From Alnus glutinosa (taxonomy: Eukaryota > Streptophyta > Magnoliopsida > Fagales > Betulaceae): a stretch of DNA of 64,000 nucleotides. This document shows positions 12,501 to 28,555 of this stretch, in pieces. The stretch is taken from the NCBI RefSeq assembly GCF_958979055.1, contig NC_084888.1:3118001-3182000 (forward strand), written 5' to 3'. The translations under genes and the position numbers were made by a program. Below the pieces are notes generated by a model. That model saw nothing but the letters and a program-made list of their open reading frames with translations. It did no database searches and was not told the origin of the DNA. Positions within the stretch are counted from its first letter, which is position 1, and each line of letters starts with the position of its first letter.

Positions 12501-13562
12501 TTTTCAGGACTCAATAATTGATAGCAAGCTAATGAATGAGTACGAACGACTGCTTGTAAAGCCAGTTGACAACAAGATTACTAATTTCAAACAACAATTT
12601 AATTGTTTGTTGATTTCCTACACTGCACATGGCTGTTCACAGTAGAAATAAAGAAAATCCATAATACCACTAAATTATACTCTTTTTCCATAATTTTGGA
12701 TGGTAGCAGCTTGAACCAAAATGCCTGAAATCCCATCATCCACATGTATCCGCACTTCTTTCTATTACATTATGCACATGTATCTGCAGTCCCCACCTTA
12801 TAGAAGGACCAACTCATCCTCCACTTTAGCTGAGATGGTTCAGATAAGCCACTAAAACAAGCAACAAAAGCTTCTCAATAGTGCCACAAGACGGCAACTG
12901 TAGTCAACATCCTAGACCCAATTGACTCGCTTCTCAAAACCACTTCTGTGGTAACATAAATAACATACAAAATCCGAACACACCTAGAGTAAACACGCAT
13001 TAACAACTAAATTTTAAATTTTTTTTGGCACCTCTTGAAAGGCTTCAATTCTGTATAAACAACAAATGAACAAATATGCACAAACAGAGATACAAACCAT
13101 CGGAGTTCTTGTGGAAGGTTAGTGGGATGAGATCCTCCTGCTTAAGCGGAGCTCCGGTTACCGGGTTCTTCCCATATTTCCTAATGTACGGGATTATATG
13201 CCTGCAAACCCAATTTTTCAAAATCAAACCCAACACCACTTGAGTTTCTCAAATTTCGAAACAAACCCCAATTGATATACGTACAGAACATCGAAGACGC
13301 TGCCATCGGCGGTGCACACCGCGTCCTCGAAGGGCGTAAATGTAAGCCTGCACAATCAGAGATTGAACAAAGAATGAATTTTCAGGAAGAGGTTGAATCA
13401 GAGAGAGAGAGAGAGATATAGAGTGAGTAAGTACGCGCAACAATAGAAGGGGAGGCGTTTGAAGGGGGTACGGGTCTCTTTGGATTTGGCGCCGCCCCAT
13501 TCGGTGGCCCACTCTGTCTTCGTTATGAACATCCTGTCTTTGCTGTGCTGCTTCTTCCCCAT
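9552..13562 (-). CDS. PUB49: U-box plus cyclophilin peptidyl-prolyl isomerase, PUB49/CYP65 type
   Basis: Eleven exons on the minus strand: 13435-13562, 13285-13347, 13098-13201, 12180-12271, 11991-12080, 11812-11887, 11343-11713, 10852-11108, 10463-10751, 9861-9974, 9552-9764. All borders are GT/AG and the joined frame gives 598 residues, as expected for plant PUB49. The N-terminus [19 protein letters not shown] is family-typical. Residues about 35-120 form the degenerate RING (U-box) region with NPVTGAPL and [11 protein letters not shown]. The middle has an Ala-rich helical segment. From about residue 349 the cyclophilin domain starts ([16 protein letters not shown]), with [18 protein letters not shown] and SQFFI active-site blocks. 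The position of the usual cyclophilin tryptophan is His in [10 protein letters not shown]. An acidic/Lys tail follows. Human PPIL2 is the counterpart, a spliceosome-associated nuclear protein with E3 ligase potential; that role is inferred here. Confidence 0.95.
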
Positions 13563-13834
13563 CTCTGCAACTCAACGAAACACTCGAGCTCAGGTTCTGC
13601 GTTCGTGTGTGTGTGTGAGAGAGGGAGGGTCGGAGGAAGAGAGAAGGGGATTTCGCTTTTCGGCGTACGAGTTCTGATTTTGCCTTCGCCGACTGCGTCA
13701 CCGTTGGGACAATCCGGCCCACAATAAGGCCCGATATGATATCTGGGCCTAAAGCCCATTTATTTATTTTTTGCCCTAAGGTTTAGAGTCCGGGGACGAA
13801 GTTTTGGGCAGAGCCACAGAGGAAGTGGGAGAGA
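13563..13834. promoter_or_regulatory. Compact bidirectional promoter between PUB49 and the 246-aa gene
   Basis: Only 272 bp separate the two divergent start codons. The interval holds site II type TGGGCY/RGCCCA motifs: GGCCCA 13717-13722, TGGGCC 13744-13749 and AGCCCA 13753-13758. A CCCTAA telo-box-like motif lies at 13774-13779. These elements are common in promoters of plant housekeeping and translation-related genes. A pyrimidine/purine microsatellite (GTGTGTGTGTGAGAGAGAG) sits near 13608-13626 on the PUB49 side, in its 5' UTR. Confidence 0.7.
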
Positions 13835-16172
13835 ATGGGAGGTCGGAGCAGTGAGTGTAGCAGTGGAGATGAAGACGGAGATGCGGAGTGGAAAGCGGCA
13901 ATCAGTTCCATCGCCACCTCCTCCTCCTCCTACGCTTGTGTTTCTTCCTTCATCAATGGTTTTTCGGCTGCCTCCAACCATTCGACGACCCCTCAGATTA
14001 CCCACAATGATGATGATGGTAATGATAGTGGTGGTGATGGTGGCGGAGGCCTTTACAAACAAAAACCCCAACAGCTCAAGCACTATCAACTCAAGGTAAG
14101 TGGGTTCAGAGCTAAAAGATTTGGGCTTGTTCCCTCTTTTTTCATTACATCAATGTTATGTGGTAGATGAAGTTTTTGGGGTGAGAATTTGGTGCCCAAG
14201 AGAGAAAAAAAGAACCCACTATTAGTATAAGATTGAAAGAGTCAGTTTTTACTCGGAAAGTGGAGTGGACTAGGCTTATGTTTCTAATGAGGGTGGCTCT
14301 TATCTGATTTACCCATAAATTAATAGGACTTGTTTTTCCAATACGGATGTATTGTAGTCAGTTCTTGGGAGTATAATTGTACTCTGCGAAATTTATAAAA
14401 GGTATTACACACGGGTTGAGTGAACTTGTGTTTGTTAATTTGAAAGATTAAATAGAATGTAGTTAGCATAGTGAAGGTAAATCTGCACTTGTTGATGGTG
14501 TTTTGGATGAACCGACTGCAGAGGCTTGAATACAAATGGACTATGTAATGGGAACACTCTTCAGAAATTGGATTTGGATATGGCTGGATGCCAATGTGCT
14601 TCTTTGTGGAACCAATCGAAACTTTGGATGAACATCCGAAACTTATAAGGTGTTCTTAGTTTAAACATTTGTGATTTTAACGTCAGAATGGGTGGTTTAG
14701 TTGTGTAACATTAAAGGAAAGTAGCCATCAATGTGGAATAATGGCATGTATTTGCCTCTCTATTGCCCTGTCTTTCTTTATAATAATTTTTTTGCTGTCC
14801 TAAATCTTGATTAATTACTGTCTTACCAGTTTGTGCATTAAATACTGAATTTCTTTACAGGCACAAAAGCTTTTGGATGATATGCTAGAAAAGACACTAG
14901 TGATGGTGACAGATCCCATTGATGTCCATGATAATGATCCCAAGATTAATGAAGGTGGCATTCACTTGTTTAAAAATGCTCCCCCTGGAATAGTGTTTGA
15001 TTATATAGGTAAGTCAATCTCATCATATAGTTTGGCTGCTTTTACATGTGATTAAAAGAACATTTGCACTTGAACTTTAGACGATGCTTGATGATTGTCC
15101 CTATAGACTCCAATCTCCATCTAGGTCTACTCACACCACATTCAGCACCATTCACCCGATTGTTTTCTTATTGATACATGTAAGGGAAGTGTGACTGTCA
15201 GTCATATCACTTGCTTCTTGATATCTTCCATTTCAAGTTGTTATATTCGTTACAATGCAGGGGTCGTTATCTCCCTTTTTTTTTTTTTTTTTTTTTAATT
15301 ATTATTAATTATAAAAAAAGACACTGCATACTGCATTCTCGATGTAGTTTTATTTATCAGCGAAAAAGTAGCATGCTTGGATTACAAAGCTGCTTTAAAA
15401 AACCAACATTTGCTGCCCCATATGCATTATGCAATACGAATCCTTTAATATAACAGAGTTTTAGAGATCACCCACACATTGTTAAATATCCTGCTTAGTT
15501 CTGCCAGACTGATTTCATAATTTTGACATGTCACTGAAGGAGTTTGAATAAGCAGATATTTGATCTTTCTCTGTTGTTGACCTTGTGATGCATTTAAGTG
15601 TGTCACATGCCAAATTCTATGTAACAACTGAAGATTATATGTATGCTCCCAGATGAACTTCAACCACCAAGAAAGAGACCAAGAATCCTTCCTGGAAAAG
15701 AGATCGACCAGAAATCAAAGAAGGTTTGTTCAGTTTTCTATCAATTCTTCATTGCTCATTAGTGGCTCATTATCTAATATTCAGTATTATTCTGCTCCAT
15801 ACTTAACAGTTTAAAAGACAAATCCAATCTGTCGCTGTTGATGCGGAAGATATAATGGCTTCTGCAAGAGATGCATGCCAAAAATCATTGGCTAGACTGG
15901 AAGCAAAAGATGCAGCGGCAAAAGCAGCAGCTAAAAGAGAGGAAGAAAGAGTTGCAGAACTGAAGAGGATTAGGGGAGAGAGATGGCTACCTTCCATTGC
16001 TAGAGAAATGAAGGTAAATTTTCAGGGTTGAAATAAGTTTCTTCAAGAGACTGTTCTGTGCATGTGGTTGTCCTTGTGAGCGCTAACCCAGTAATTCTTT
16101 TCAACTTTTTGGCAGAGAAACATCCATGATTTACGGCATTCGTTGCCATTGTTGAAACGCTCTATCAAGTAG
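13835..16172 (+). CDS. Conserved-looking plant protein of unknown function, 246 aa
   Basis: Five exons: 13835-14095, 14861-15008, 15653-15723, 15810-16013 and 16116-16172, all with GT/AG borders and closing in one frame. I do not recognise a named family. Residues 1-87 are acidic and low complexity (Ser, Asp, Gly runs). A segment AQKLLDDMLEKTLVMV follows. Around residue 140 is a basic cluster PPRKRPRILPG, a plausible nuclear localisation signal. Residues about 160-228 are a long Ala/Lys/Glu helix (RLEAKDAAAKAAAKREEERV), probably coiled coil, and the protein ends in LLKRSIK. The exon structure, good codon continuity and shared promoter with PUB49 argue it is a real expressed gene. A nuclear scaffold or RNA-processing role would be speculation. 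Confidence 0.85.
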
Positions 16173-16659
16173 AAATTCCACGCAACTGGTATGGCTTAAT
16201 ATTCAAAAGCTTTGACATGCTGTTATTTAAGTTATTCTGCGCCCTTTGGTTGGAGCGCTTTGCTTCACCCCGAAAGCTGATGGACTAAACAATGTATTCA
16301 AGCCAAGTTGTAATTACCATTTTTCCAAGCTAAATACATGCAGACATGCTTCCGGATATCTTTGAAAAAATGGGATTGCCAGATTTCCGATTCCGTAAAT
16401 ATGTAAGTATCAATATTAAGGTAATAATCACATTACCAAAATTACAAGAACAAGATACATGTGTTGAAAATTTACATTCAATCTTCGAAGTACTTGTGCT
16501 TACGAGTCACGGCTACAATTTCTGAGACCTGAGCTGCAGAAGAAACATAACATAAAATAAAAGCTAAACCAAGGCATGGGGTGAAAAAAAAAAAAAAAAA
16601 AAGCCTCTTAATTTGCTTATACATGCTATATGCCTTGAGATCCGATTTTTTAAGAAGAA

Positions 16660-16838
16660 ATGCTAGAAATGCACCCCTCATCCCTCCTTTATCTCCCCAT
16701 TTTCCTTAAAAAAATTGATTTTAAGGAAAAAGTTGTCAATGATGTCACATCAGAGACAACTTTTTCCTTAAAACCAATTTTTTTATTATAAAAGAAGGAT
16801 GAGGGAGGATGAGGGTGCATGTGTAGCAAATCTCAAAT
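16660..16838. mobile_element. Hairpin MITE-like element
   Basis: Two arms in inverted orientation: left GCACCCCTCATCCCTCC, right GGATGAGGGTGCATG, plus an inner pair TTTTAAGGAAAAAGTTGTC and GACAACTTTTTCCTTAAAA. Internal sequence is short and non-coding. Edges are approximate, and no target-site duplication was resolved. Confidence 0.6.
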
Positions 16839-17968
16839 CTCAAATATTTTCATATTTTTATGAATGTTTTTGTGTTTAGGTTGTTTGTTTAATGTTTTTC
16901 GTATTTCTCGGGTTTTTGAGACACTATCGAGAACCTTACTCGGTTAACCGAGATTGCTGGACGGTGTTTTTTCTCCAACTCGAAAACACCCAAGACTCTA
17001 ATTTCCACCATTTTCTCACCAAAACAAAGCAATTACTATCCAAATACCTCCTAAACAACTCCTTTACTCCAACAAAATCAATTCATGCAACAAAATCACC
17101 TTTATGCTTTACATTTTTTTTTTAGGTGGCTTTTAAAATTACTATTGAATTAAAATTCAATGAAGATTTATCTTAAATTCAATAGTGGTTTTAAAAATCA
17201 CATAAAGAAGTGAAAATAAGTATGAAGAAGTGAGAGTGTGTAGCATTACTCCTAAAGTTATGGTTTTAATACTTTATTGGCGTAAGAGATAAGACGTGAT
17301 ATTGGCATATCCGGGTTGGCGTGATATTGGCTTATCGGGGTTGGGATGAATTTGGCTTAGGTATTGTAATTTTTTTTAATGGTTCAGATTTAATTTTAAT
17401 CTTTTCTCATAAAATAAAAAATAAAAAAATTACGTCAAGACGGTTGAAAAAATATATATATTATACACGTATAATTGTATTTTCCAAATCCGTAACTCTC
17501 CGCCCTCTTTTAGGTCTCTGTATTTACCCAGGAAAAAAGAAAAAGAAAAAAGACACGAACAGACATTCTCACATGTGCTTCACTGACACGTGAGTACTTT
17601 AAGGTCAGGATCGTCCGAATAAGAAAATAAAGATGACATTAATCCATTGAAGCAACTTTCCTAGCCTTTTCACCTGAAGCAACTTACCGCTCCCTTCCAG
17701 CTAAATGCTGATTCGCTGAATAGATAACGGTGACAATCTACAAGGAAAGATAAAAAGTGGGAAGCAACGGGGAAGCAACGGTCTCTTTATCTTCATTCTT
17801 CAAGTTGCAAACCCCATCCTTGTGATACTTTCTTTTAATAAAGCAAAAGAGAAGGGTCCCCATTCCCCACCCACCCCCCACCCCCACCTCCCCCTTCTCT
17901 TTCGCCTGCATTAATGCATTCACCGCCGAAAGAGATAGCTAGCTTCTGAGTAACGGACAACTTCTGAT

Positions 17969-18199
17969 TCAAATCTTCTGGGCTACTGGCTCCTTTATTG
18001 GCTGTGTGGCAGTGTGGTCCTTTTCGGAGCAATGGCACATGTGGTAGCAATGGTGGTGGATGGGGTGGGGCTGTTTGTTACAACCCTTTGGGGTCTGCAG
18101 GAGCGGCGCTTCTCTACCACTTTTGAGGCTGTCAGGTCTGCTGCGGTGTCCATGACCATGGCGCTCATTTTCTGCTTTTTGTCCGTTGATAGACATCAA
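17969..18199 (-). CDS. Doubtful small ORF, 76 codons
   Basis: Encodes a His/Cys-containing peptide starting MMSINGQKAENERHGHGHRS, with HHHCYHMCHC in the middle. It lies in a locally GC-richer stretch and has no recognisable domain, signal peptide or intron. It may be part of a non-coding transcript or a relic. Confidence 0.15.
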   Translation of the reverse strand: MMSINGQKAENERHGHGHRSRPDSLKSGREAPLLQTPKGCNKQPHPIHHHCYHMCHCSEKDHTATQPIKEPVAQKI

Positions 18200-18602
18200 C
18201 GTGGAAGAACGGGCCTTGCATTCATGGCCTTCATTTGATTTTCACTCTACAGATGCCTTAAATAATCTGGGTTTTTCCCAATTTTTTTCTAGCAATTGTT
18301 TCTGGGCAATCTGGAGCATATGCAATTGAAAAATGAAATATGGTATGTACTATGTAATGCGCCTTCATTTGATTAATTTTCAGTTTAATTCTTTGCCATT
18401 CTGCAAGGTGCGAGCAACATCCGGGAGAAGAACTATTAGATAAGGAAGAGATTGGACTTTATATATTCAATGGGGTATATGTTGTCGCATAGTAAATATC
18501 TTCCACGTTATTTAAAATTTCCCATACATCATTAAATGCAACAAAACAGAATCTAAACCAAAACGGAGAGGATCAATCCTATTGACACGACATTTTGTAG
18601 AG

Positions 18603-18790
18603 TAATGATTCATGTATAACTCTTACACAACTCTTGGATTTGTTTTTGGTTAACATGTAGAGGGTCACTCCTATTGAACATTTTTTTATGATTAACCATT
18701 GGATTTGTTTTTCTACATGTGAGCCATAAATATTCAATAATTAATCTTAAAAATAAGTTTTTAGAGTTGTGTTAAAAACATTACTCCATT
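18603..18790. repeat. MITE-like repeat, copy 1
   Basis: Starts TATAACTCTTACACAACTC and ends with GAGTTGTGTTAAAAACATTACTC, so the ends are inverted copies. The interior has ACCATTGGATTTGTTTTTCTACATGTG and AAATATTCAATAATT. A second member of the family is at 55077-55243 in the first intron of the Ca2+-ATPase gene. Confidence 0.6.
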
Positions 18791-19323
18791 TTGTATACTA
18801 TTAATTACAATAAAATAAAATGAATACGGCTTAACCAACCTCTCCCCACGTCTTTTCTTTCCTTTTTTTTATTTTCTCTTTTAGCCAAACCTTACTTCTC
18901 TCATTTGGGAACATCTCAAACCATAGCAGCCACCGAGTTAAATGTCTCTGATAGACAATTAACACAACGGTACAACCGAATTGCATTACTGAAGGCATCA
19001 AGCTATTCCATAATAGATATCATGTCACGGTTGTCACCAAATGATACAATATTTACAGCAGGTCCTTTTCCTGTGGTTCCATCTAATTTATTGATATCTA
19101 AATTATGAAGCCATGCATGCATAGTGCTGTGCACAAAGTGACTTCCAGAACGTGAGTAGTGACGATAATTAATCGATCGATTAATTAACCTAGGAGTGGA
19201 ACCTTATAAAAGAACAGACAGGCAACGAGCTGTTTCCTGATCAGAGGAAAGGAGCATATAATTATTTTTTTACTGTTAAAAAGAAGCATCAACAACCAGG
19301 AAATAAGTGACGTTTCCCACATA

Positions 19324-23032
<3,709 letters not shown>

Positions 23033-23317
23033 TTCTCAAGCGTTGGATGAATAACGAACCCGGCGTCAAGATTACGGGCGGAGTAACATGGTTTTACGTT
23101 GAGCATAAAATTTGGAGCAGATGGAGTTGGGTTGTGCGAGAGGGCGAGAGACGGAGGGAGTCAGGAGATAGTGGAGAGCCTCGCTGTCATTTGGTGGCAC
23201 GGTTACGGACATGTCGAACGAGGACGTAGTGTATTTATAGGCAATGAGTAAGGCTATATAACGACGTATGTCGTATGAGGAGGTGGTTTTTGAATCCTCT
23301 AAAAATTATGGGATTTG

Positions 23318-23470
23318 GTTCTTGTACAACACCAATACAACAATCTCTCACATGAGGGTGGGCCTCAGTATGTGAGACCCACCCTCATGTGGCGTAGTAA
23401 CATGGTCTCACATACTGGGGCCCACCCTCATGTGAGGGATTGTTGTACAGTTGTTATATTGGTATTGTAA
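23318..23470. mobile_element. Long imperfect hairpin, MITE-like
   Basis: The arm near 23340-23385 (CAATCTCTCACATGAGGGTG, GTATGTGAGACC) is matched in inverted orientation by 23400-23450 (GGTCTCACATAC, CACCCTCATGTGAGGGATTG). A smaller palindrome, GTGGGCCTCAG with ACCCACCCTCATGTG, is nested within the left arm. Non-coding, edges approximate. Confidence 0.6.
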
Positions 23471-25336
23471 ATCTAACATTTTCCAAAAATTATTGTAGTT
23501 TTTAAAATTACTGATCGATACGAAACGAACACGAGTCTTCTTATAAGTAATATTAGAAAAAAAAAACTCTTACCCCTTAAAAAATGGCATAACTTTTAAA
23601 AATTATTATTAGTCTAAAATTGAATAATAATTCATTTTAAATCTAATAATAATTTTAAAAATCGATGAATGATTGGTGCATAACTCATTCCATATAACTC
23701 TCACCCAACTCCTCTCACATCATGTGGAACTCATGCACGTGGATACAGTGGGTCTCACATGTGTGTTTCACACAATGTAAAAAAGGGTTGTGTAAAGGTT
23801 GTGAGAAAGTTGTAAGAAAACAATTTTTCTAAGCGATATTGAGGGTATGGCTAGTCCCACAATGATCGTAATTATATTTTATATTGCAACAAAATTTGAG
23901 AGACGTGTGTTTTTTTTTTTTTATAAGAAAAATGCTATCAATATTTTCAAGTGCTTATTCTCTAAGATGAATATAACTAAAATTTCTCATTTAACTTGAT
24001 AAAAAAAAAAAAAAAAAATTCAATGGAGCCATGGCCCCCTTTAGTTGTAATGCGATTACGTTTCTGTTCTATAATATAGTAGCAAAAATTATCATTAAAT
24101 TTTAGATGAAGTAATCTGCGTGTGATATATAATGTTAATTTTTACTGTCAAATTAGAAATCAAGCTTTTAGAAGTACAAGTGCCATTTCTCTTTAGCTTT
24201 TACTGTTGTATTTGGTACGGAATAAAACACAGGGTGAAGTCAAGTTGAAGGAAGTGCTCTATGCTCTCGTGGGGAGTAGATCTTGTTCTCTCCGAAGGGG
24301 TTATTGGTTGTTTTTCTTTTCTTTTCTTTATTTTATTTCATTTTTCTCAAGCTTTTCTATTAACTCTATGATTTAATATTGAAATATGTTTGATGTCATT
24401 CTTCTACACATCTCTTGTCCATCTTTTTTTATTTATTTCGTTAAATCGATCATTAAATATGTGAAACTCATATGTAGGTTGCACGAATTCAATGATTGAT
24501 TTACACATTTTTTGTACAAATATGGACAAGAAAGATATGTGTAAGAGAATGAAAACAAGCATTTCTTTTTCATATTTTTAAGTGTTTGTAGTAATTCTAA
24601 AACTTTTGTACTATTTTTTGGATTATTCTATAAATTTTAAGATTTATTTTAGTTTTTTTGAGAGCCTTCTAATAGGAAAGGGATCTCTTGTTATTGGGGA
24701 TCTATCATCTTACCCTTGTTTAGGGCTATAAATGAATAGAGTTGCGAATAGGCTCGATCTCGGCTTGAATTAGATCTGCTCAACTTGTATAGGCTTATAT
24801 GACTTTATTTTTAGTATGTTTAACTTTGTAATGAGAACATATTAAATATTTAAAATGATAAAAAGAGATTTTCTTCATAATATAATAGATAAAACTTTAA
24901 TTATTGTATTTATGAGTTTGGATGTGTATTTGTGTGTATATGAGTGGGTTTTTGTATATATACATGTGATGAGTGTATATACATACTATAAGATAAAAAT
25001 ATAAACTCGAGATTAGATTTTTTAAGATTTGAGTTCATTTCTATAATTACTCAAATAATAAATTGTAAGCATATTAATAACTAATTAATAATTAGTATGA
25101 ATTTACAAAATAAATAAATAAACAATCATGACATTTATTTTATATATTTACTTTATATATAGAATGAATAAGTTAATTGAATAGCTTGTGAATAAGTTCA
25201 AGCTTGTTTGAAAAACAAATAAAAAGAGTTTGAACAAATTATCTAATTTGATGATAAACTCGAGCTCAACACGTGTTAAAATAAAAAAAATATAAATAAT
25301 AAAAATCAAATCAAATGAACCAAACTTGAATATTAA

Positions 25337-25653
25337 GGGTGCGTTTGGGATTGCGATTTCGTAGAGAAAAAGTGCGATTTTAAATCAAATCTCAGAAAAT
25401 GAACCGTTTGGGAACTGCATTTTTAAAAAATTGCGATTTGAAAACGCAAAAAAGTGCTTATTCAAATCGCAGACAATGTGGTGCTTTTTTGAAAACACAG
25501 TATTTTAAAAGACTAACCTGCGATTTTAAAGGCCAAACTGTGATTTTGCCAAACTTTTAACTGCGTTTTTAAAAATCACTTTTTTTAAATCGCACATTTT
25601 AAAATCGCTATTTTTAAATCGCACTTTTTAAAATTGCAAACCCAAACAGATCC
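25337..25653. mobile_element. PIF/Harbinger-type (Tourist-like) MITE, 317 bp
   Basis: Ends GGGTGCGTTTGGG and (right end reversed) GGATCTGTTTGGG, flanked by TAA on both sides (25334-25336 and 25654-25656). The interior is AT-rich with repeated TTTAAAATCGCA/TGCGATTTTAAA words that fold on themselves. The three-base TAA/TTA duplication and GTTTGG end are the family hallmark. Confidence 0.75.
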
Positions 25654-26769
25654 TAAATACTCGACTTGATTATAACCATATCCTTGTGCGCTCCCTTATT
25701 TTTGAGTTGAGGCATGTGAGAGAAGCTCCTCTACCTAAGCAGGGCCACTTGTGGGCCCTCTACACGGGTAAGGGCTCCTATGTTCAGACAAAAGAGTCCC
25801 TCTGATAATTCCATGTTCTTATCGCTGCCCTTCCTTTTAGGTAGGAAATAATAAGGGATCTAAACCTAGCTCCTCCAATAACTAAAGGATTTCGGTCTAG
25901 ATTACGATATGTAGTGTATATAAATGCTTTTATCAAATCTTATTTCATAGTTGAATCAGTGAGTCTATTATTAAGTTATTTTAATAAGAGGCACTACGTA
26001 CAAGAACATCAACCACGGGGTGAAGCTACATATATGGTTCGGCCACTCAAGCCACCATGTCTTTTTAAAAATATTTTTAAAATACACACATATATATAAC
26101 CATTTAAAAATAAAATTTTTATCCCCCCAATTTTATTTATTTATTTTTAGTTTTATCCTCAAACCTAAATTGCTACTTTCAGTACTCTTTCATTAGCGAC
26201 GATCAAAATGTAGTGAAGACATCACAATTGCCCCATTGATAAAGCTTATTAGCGACAACTTTAACCTCTAACCGTTAACCGCAACTGCATTAGGCGGTTA
26301 TCAAATTTACGTAATCGCAGTTGCTTTTCTTTTTTCTTTTTTTGTCATTCTTTCTTACGATGCTTGATGATCATTTAAGATCAAAGAGAAATTCCATTAT
26401 TCTATTTACTTTCCGCATTCTTGAAGCATTTGGATTATCTTCGATTCAAATGAGCCGGAAAGAAGCCAATTAGTTGAACTGAAGGATCAAATTTGTCCAA
26501 AATAAAATATGAAATGACAGAATTAGAGAGGATCCTTGTCCTTTCTTAATATGGTGTCCAATGGAGAACGACATGCAGCTTGGCGACGACGCTCGCGAGA
26601 GAGAGAGAGAGAGAGACTCCTAAAAAAGCCAAATTTATAGACTTCCGGTGTACTGTATACAACAAGAAGCTTTAAACGAGATTCGACAAGCTTAATTTGC
26701 GTAATATATAGATAGGTCTTGCTCAGCTAACGGTATTGAATTAGTCCGGATCAACTGTGATCTGCAAAG

Positions 26770-26945
26770 ACGATGGAATTTGCATGCAACGATATTGATA
26801 GATATGACTGATCTCAATATTCTATCTGTTCATGATTTCTTAGCTTGGCTACACGAGATTGAGAGATTCTTTGCAGACATGGAGATTCTTAAGGAAAAGA
26901 AGATGAATCTTCATATCCAAGTCTATTCCTACTTTGATTCTTAGT
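26770..26945 (+). mobile_element. Fossil fragment of a Ty3/gypsy LTR retrotransposon (gag region)
   Basis: A short stretch whose translation resembles the plant gypsy gag start region (pattern FLAWLHEIERFFADMEILKEK). Only a small degraded piece remains. No LTRs, protease or polymerase region were seen nearby, so it is an old broken remnant. Confidence 0.45.
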
Positions 26946-28555
26946 AGAGAGTTTTGAAGAAGTGGTTTGACTTTTATTGTATAGCTAGCTACTAGCTAGG
27001 TTGCTAGCTGTTTGTACGTAGTTTGTTAGCCGGTTTTTGTTGTATAGCTGAGATAAATGTTTCTCGCTCTTGGAATGATCGAGATGATTGTGAAAGTTCA
27101 CTAAACTTTATTCACTTTCAAAAGACGTAGAAAGAAGGAGATACAATATATAACTTATAAAGTGTTCAGGTAAAGAAAATCTTAACAATGTAGGATATTT
27201 TAACATATATGCTCATTCACGTAAGGCAACTGATAACCAAATATGTAGACAATAACGGGAGGGAAATGTTCATTATTGTAAAAAATTTGTGGCCCTGACA
27301 CCATATGAAAGTCCAATAAACCTTATTCACTTTCAAAAGACGCATTGAAAAAGAAGAAAACACCATAACTTATACCTTATGACTTTATTATAGGCAAACT
27401 CCAAAGCAAGCAAAGCGCGCGTCACTATCAAACGTGAATTCACAAGCAACTCTTGCTTTCTCTCTTAACAAAGATAAAATCAATAGGATTAGAGTGTTCG
27501 TTCGATAATTAGCATAATAAATTATAGGGTTAACTATATTTATCTCCTCTAATTATTATTGATTTTGTAATATCCCCCCCATGCCATTTATTATTATAGT
27601 TACAACTTACAATGTCCATTTTCGCGACTTAAATTATTTATCCGGCCTGTGAAGAGTATTGTTTTGAGTAGAAAAAAAGAAACATGGCAACGTCAACTGT
27701 AAATTGAGAAAAAAGATTGGAAAAATAAAAATTTGAAAAATCAATATCATTAGACACGTGCTTCAACAACCCCAATTGCTTGGACTTTTTGGTAGTAAAC
27801 TGCTATGATTTATTTTTGTCTGAATTGGTGGGTACCTTGTCACATCAATCCGCATGTTTGTCGACAAATTATTTCCTTATTAATTTGGAACTTCAAACAA
27901 TTAAGATCAGGCCAGACTTTCGGTTGCAAATTACATGGATTAATTGGGGACCTGGGGACCGGGGACTGGTGTAGAGGAATTCCTATTGAAAACCTTTTAG
28001 GCTGGCCGGCCGATGTCTCTGTCATAAGAAAGGAACAAAATAAAGTACAATAATTCAGTATCCATTTGTAAGTACCAATTAATTATTATTATTAACATTT
28101 TATAGCTAATTATTTTTAGGACTTTCTAGCTAAAAAAAAAAAGGTTAAAAAATTAATAAATAATTCTACACGTAAACATTCACAAAATATTTAAAAAATT
28201 ATTTTATTATTTTATGTCACATCACAATTAAAAGACAACAAAAAAAAAAAAAAAAAAAAACTCATAAAAAAGCATTAGCAAACGAGTTATATCTTAGGGT
28301 AATTTTGCCTAATTAGTAAATTCAAACAACCGAGTTATAGTATATAATTTATGACTGAGACATCAGACATGCCTTAGGGCCTCCTCTCATCATATATGTA
28401 CATTAATATTATTAAGGCAGATTCTCAAACTTTAATTCTAAAAGAATAAGAACAATAAAATTAGTTTTTGCCTACACGTATCAAATTATATAAACATCCA
28501 CAAAGAGAAGAAGAAGAAGAAGAAATGTTACAGAGCCATCCATGGCCGATGGCTT

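Larger units (their letters stand above)
16173..19323. other. Intergenic region between the 246-aa gene and APS kinase
   Basis: Contains the 3' ends of two convergent genes. Within it are a hairpin MITE (16660-16838), a repeat (18603-18790) and a GC-richer stretch (about 17640-18240) with small unassigned open frames. A minus-strand frame ending near 16485 finishes EIVAVTRKHKYFED just after an AG; it could be a lost exon, but no partner exon was found. Confidence 0.4.
23033..28555. other. Gene-free spacer between APK and the NPH3-like gene
   Basis: 23033-23250 should hold the APK 5' UTR and promoter. The rest is AT-rich repeat debris: a hairpin (23318-23470), a PIF/Harbinger-type MITE (25337-25653), a decayed LTR-element fragment (26770-26945) and a direct repeat of about 60 bp at 27095-27160 and 27308-27370 (shared AACCTTATTCACTTTCAAAAGACG-like core). 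Poly-A runs lie at about 24000-24018 and 28240-28260. A (GA)n run near 26598-26615 precedes the LTR fragment. No convincing gene. Confidence 0.5.

Noticed and set aside
16478-16681. Minus-strand 67-codon frame ending in a plausible protein tail
   Set aside because: It runs through a poly-A tract and half of a MITE. Only the last 15-20 codons look protein-like, and no upstream exon was found.
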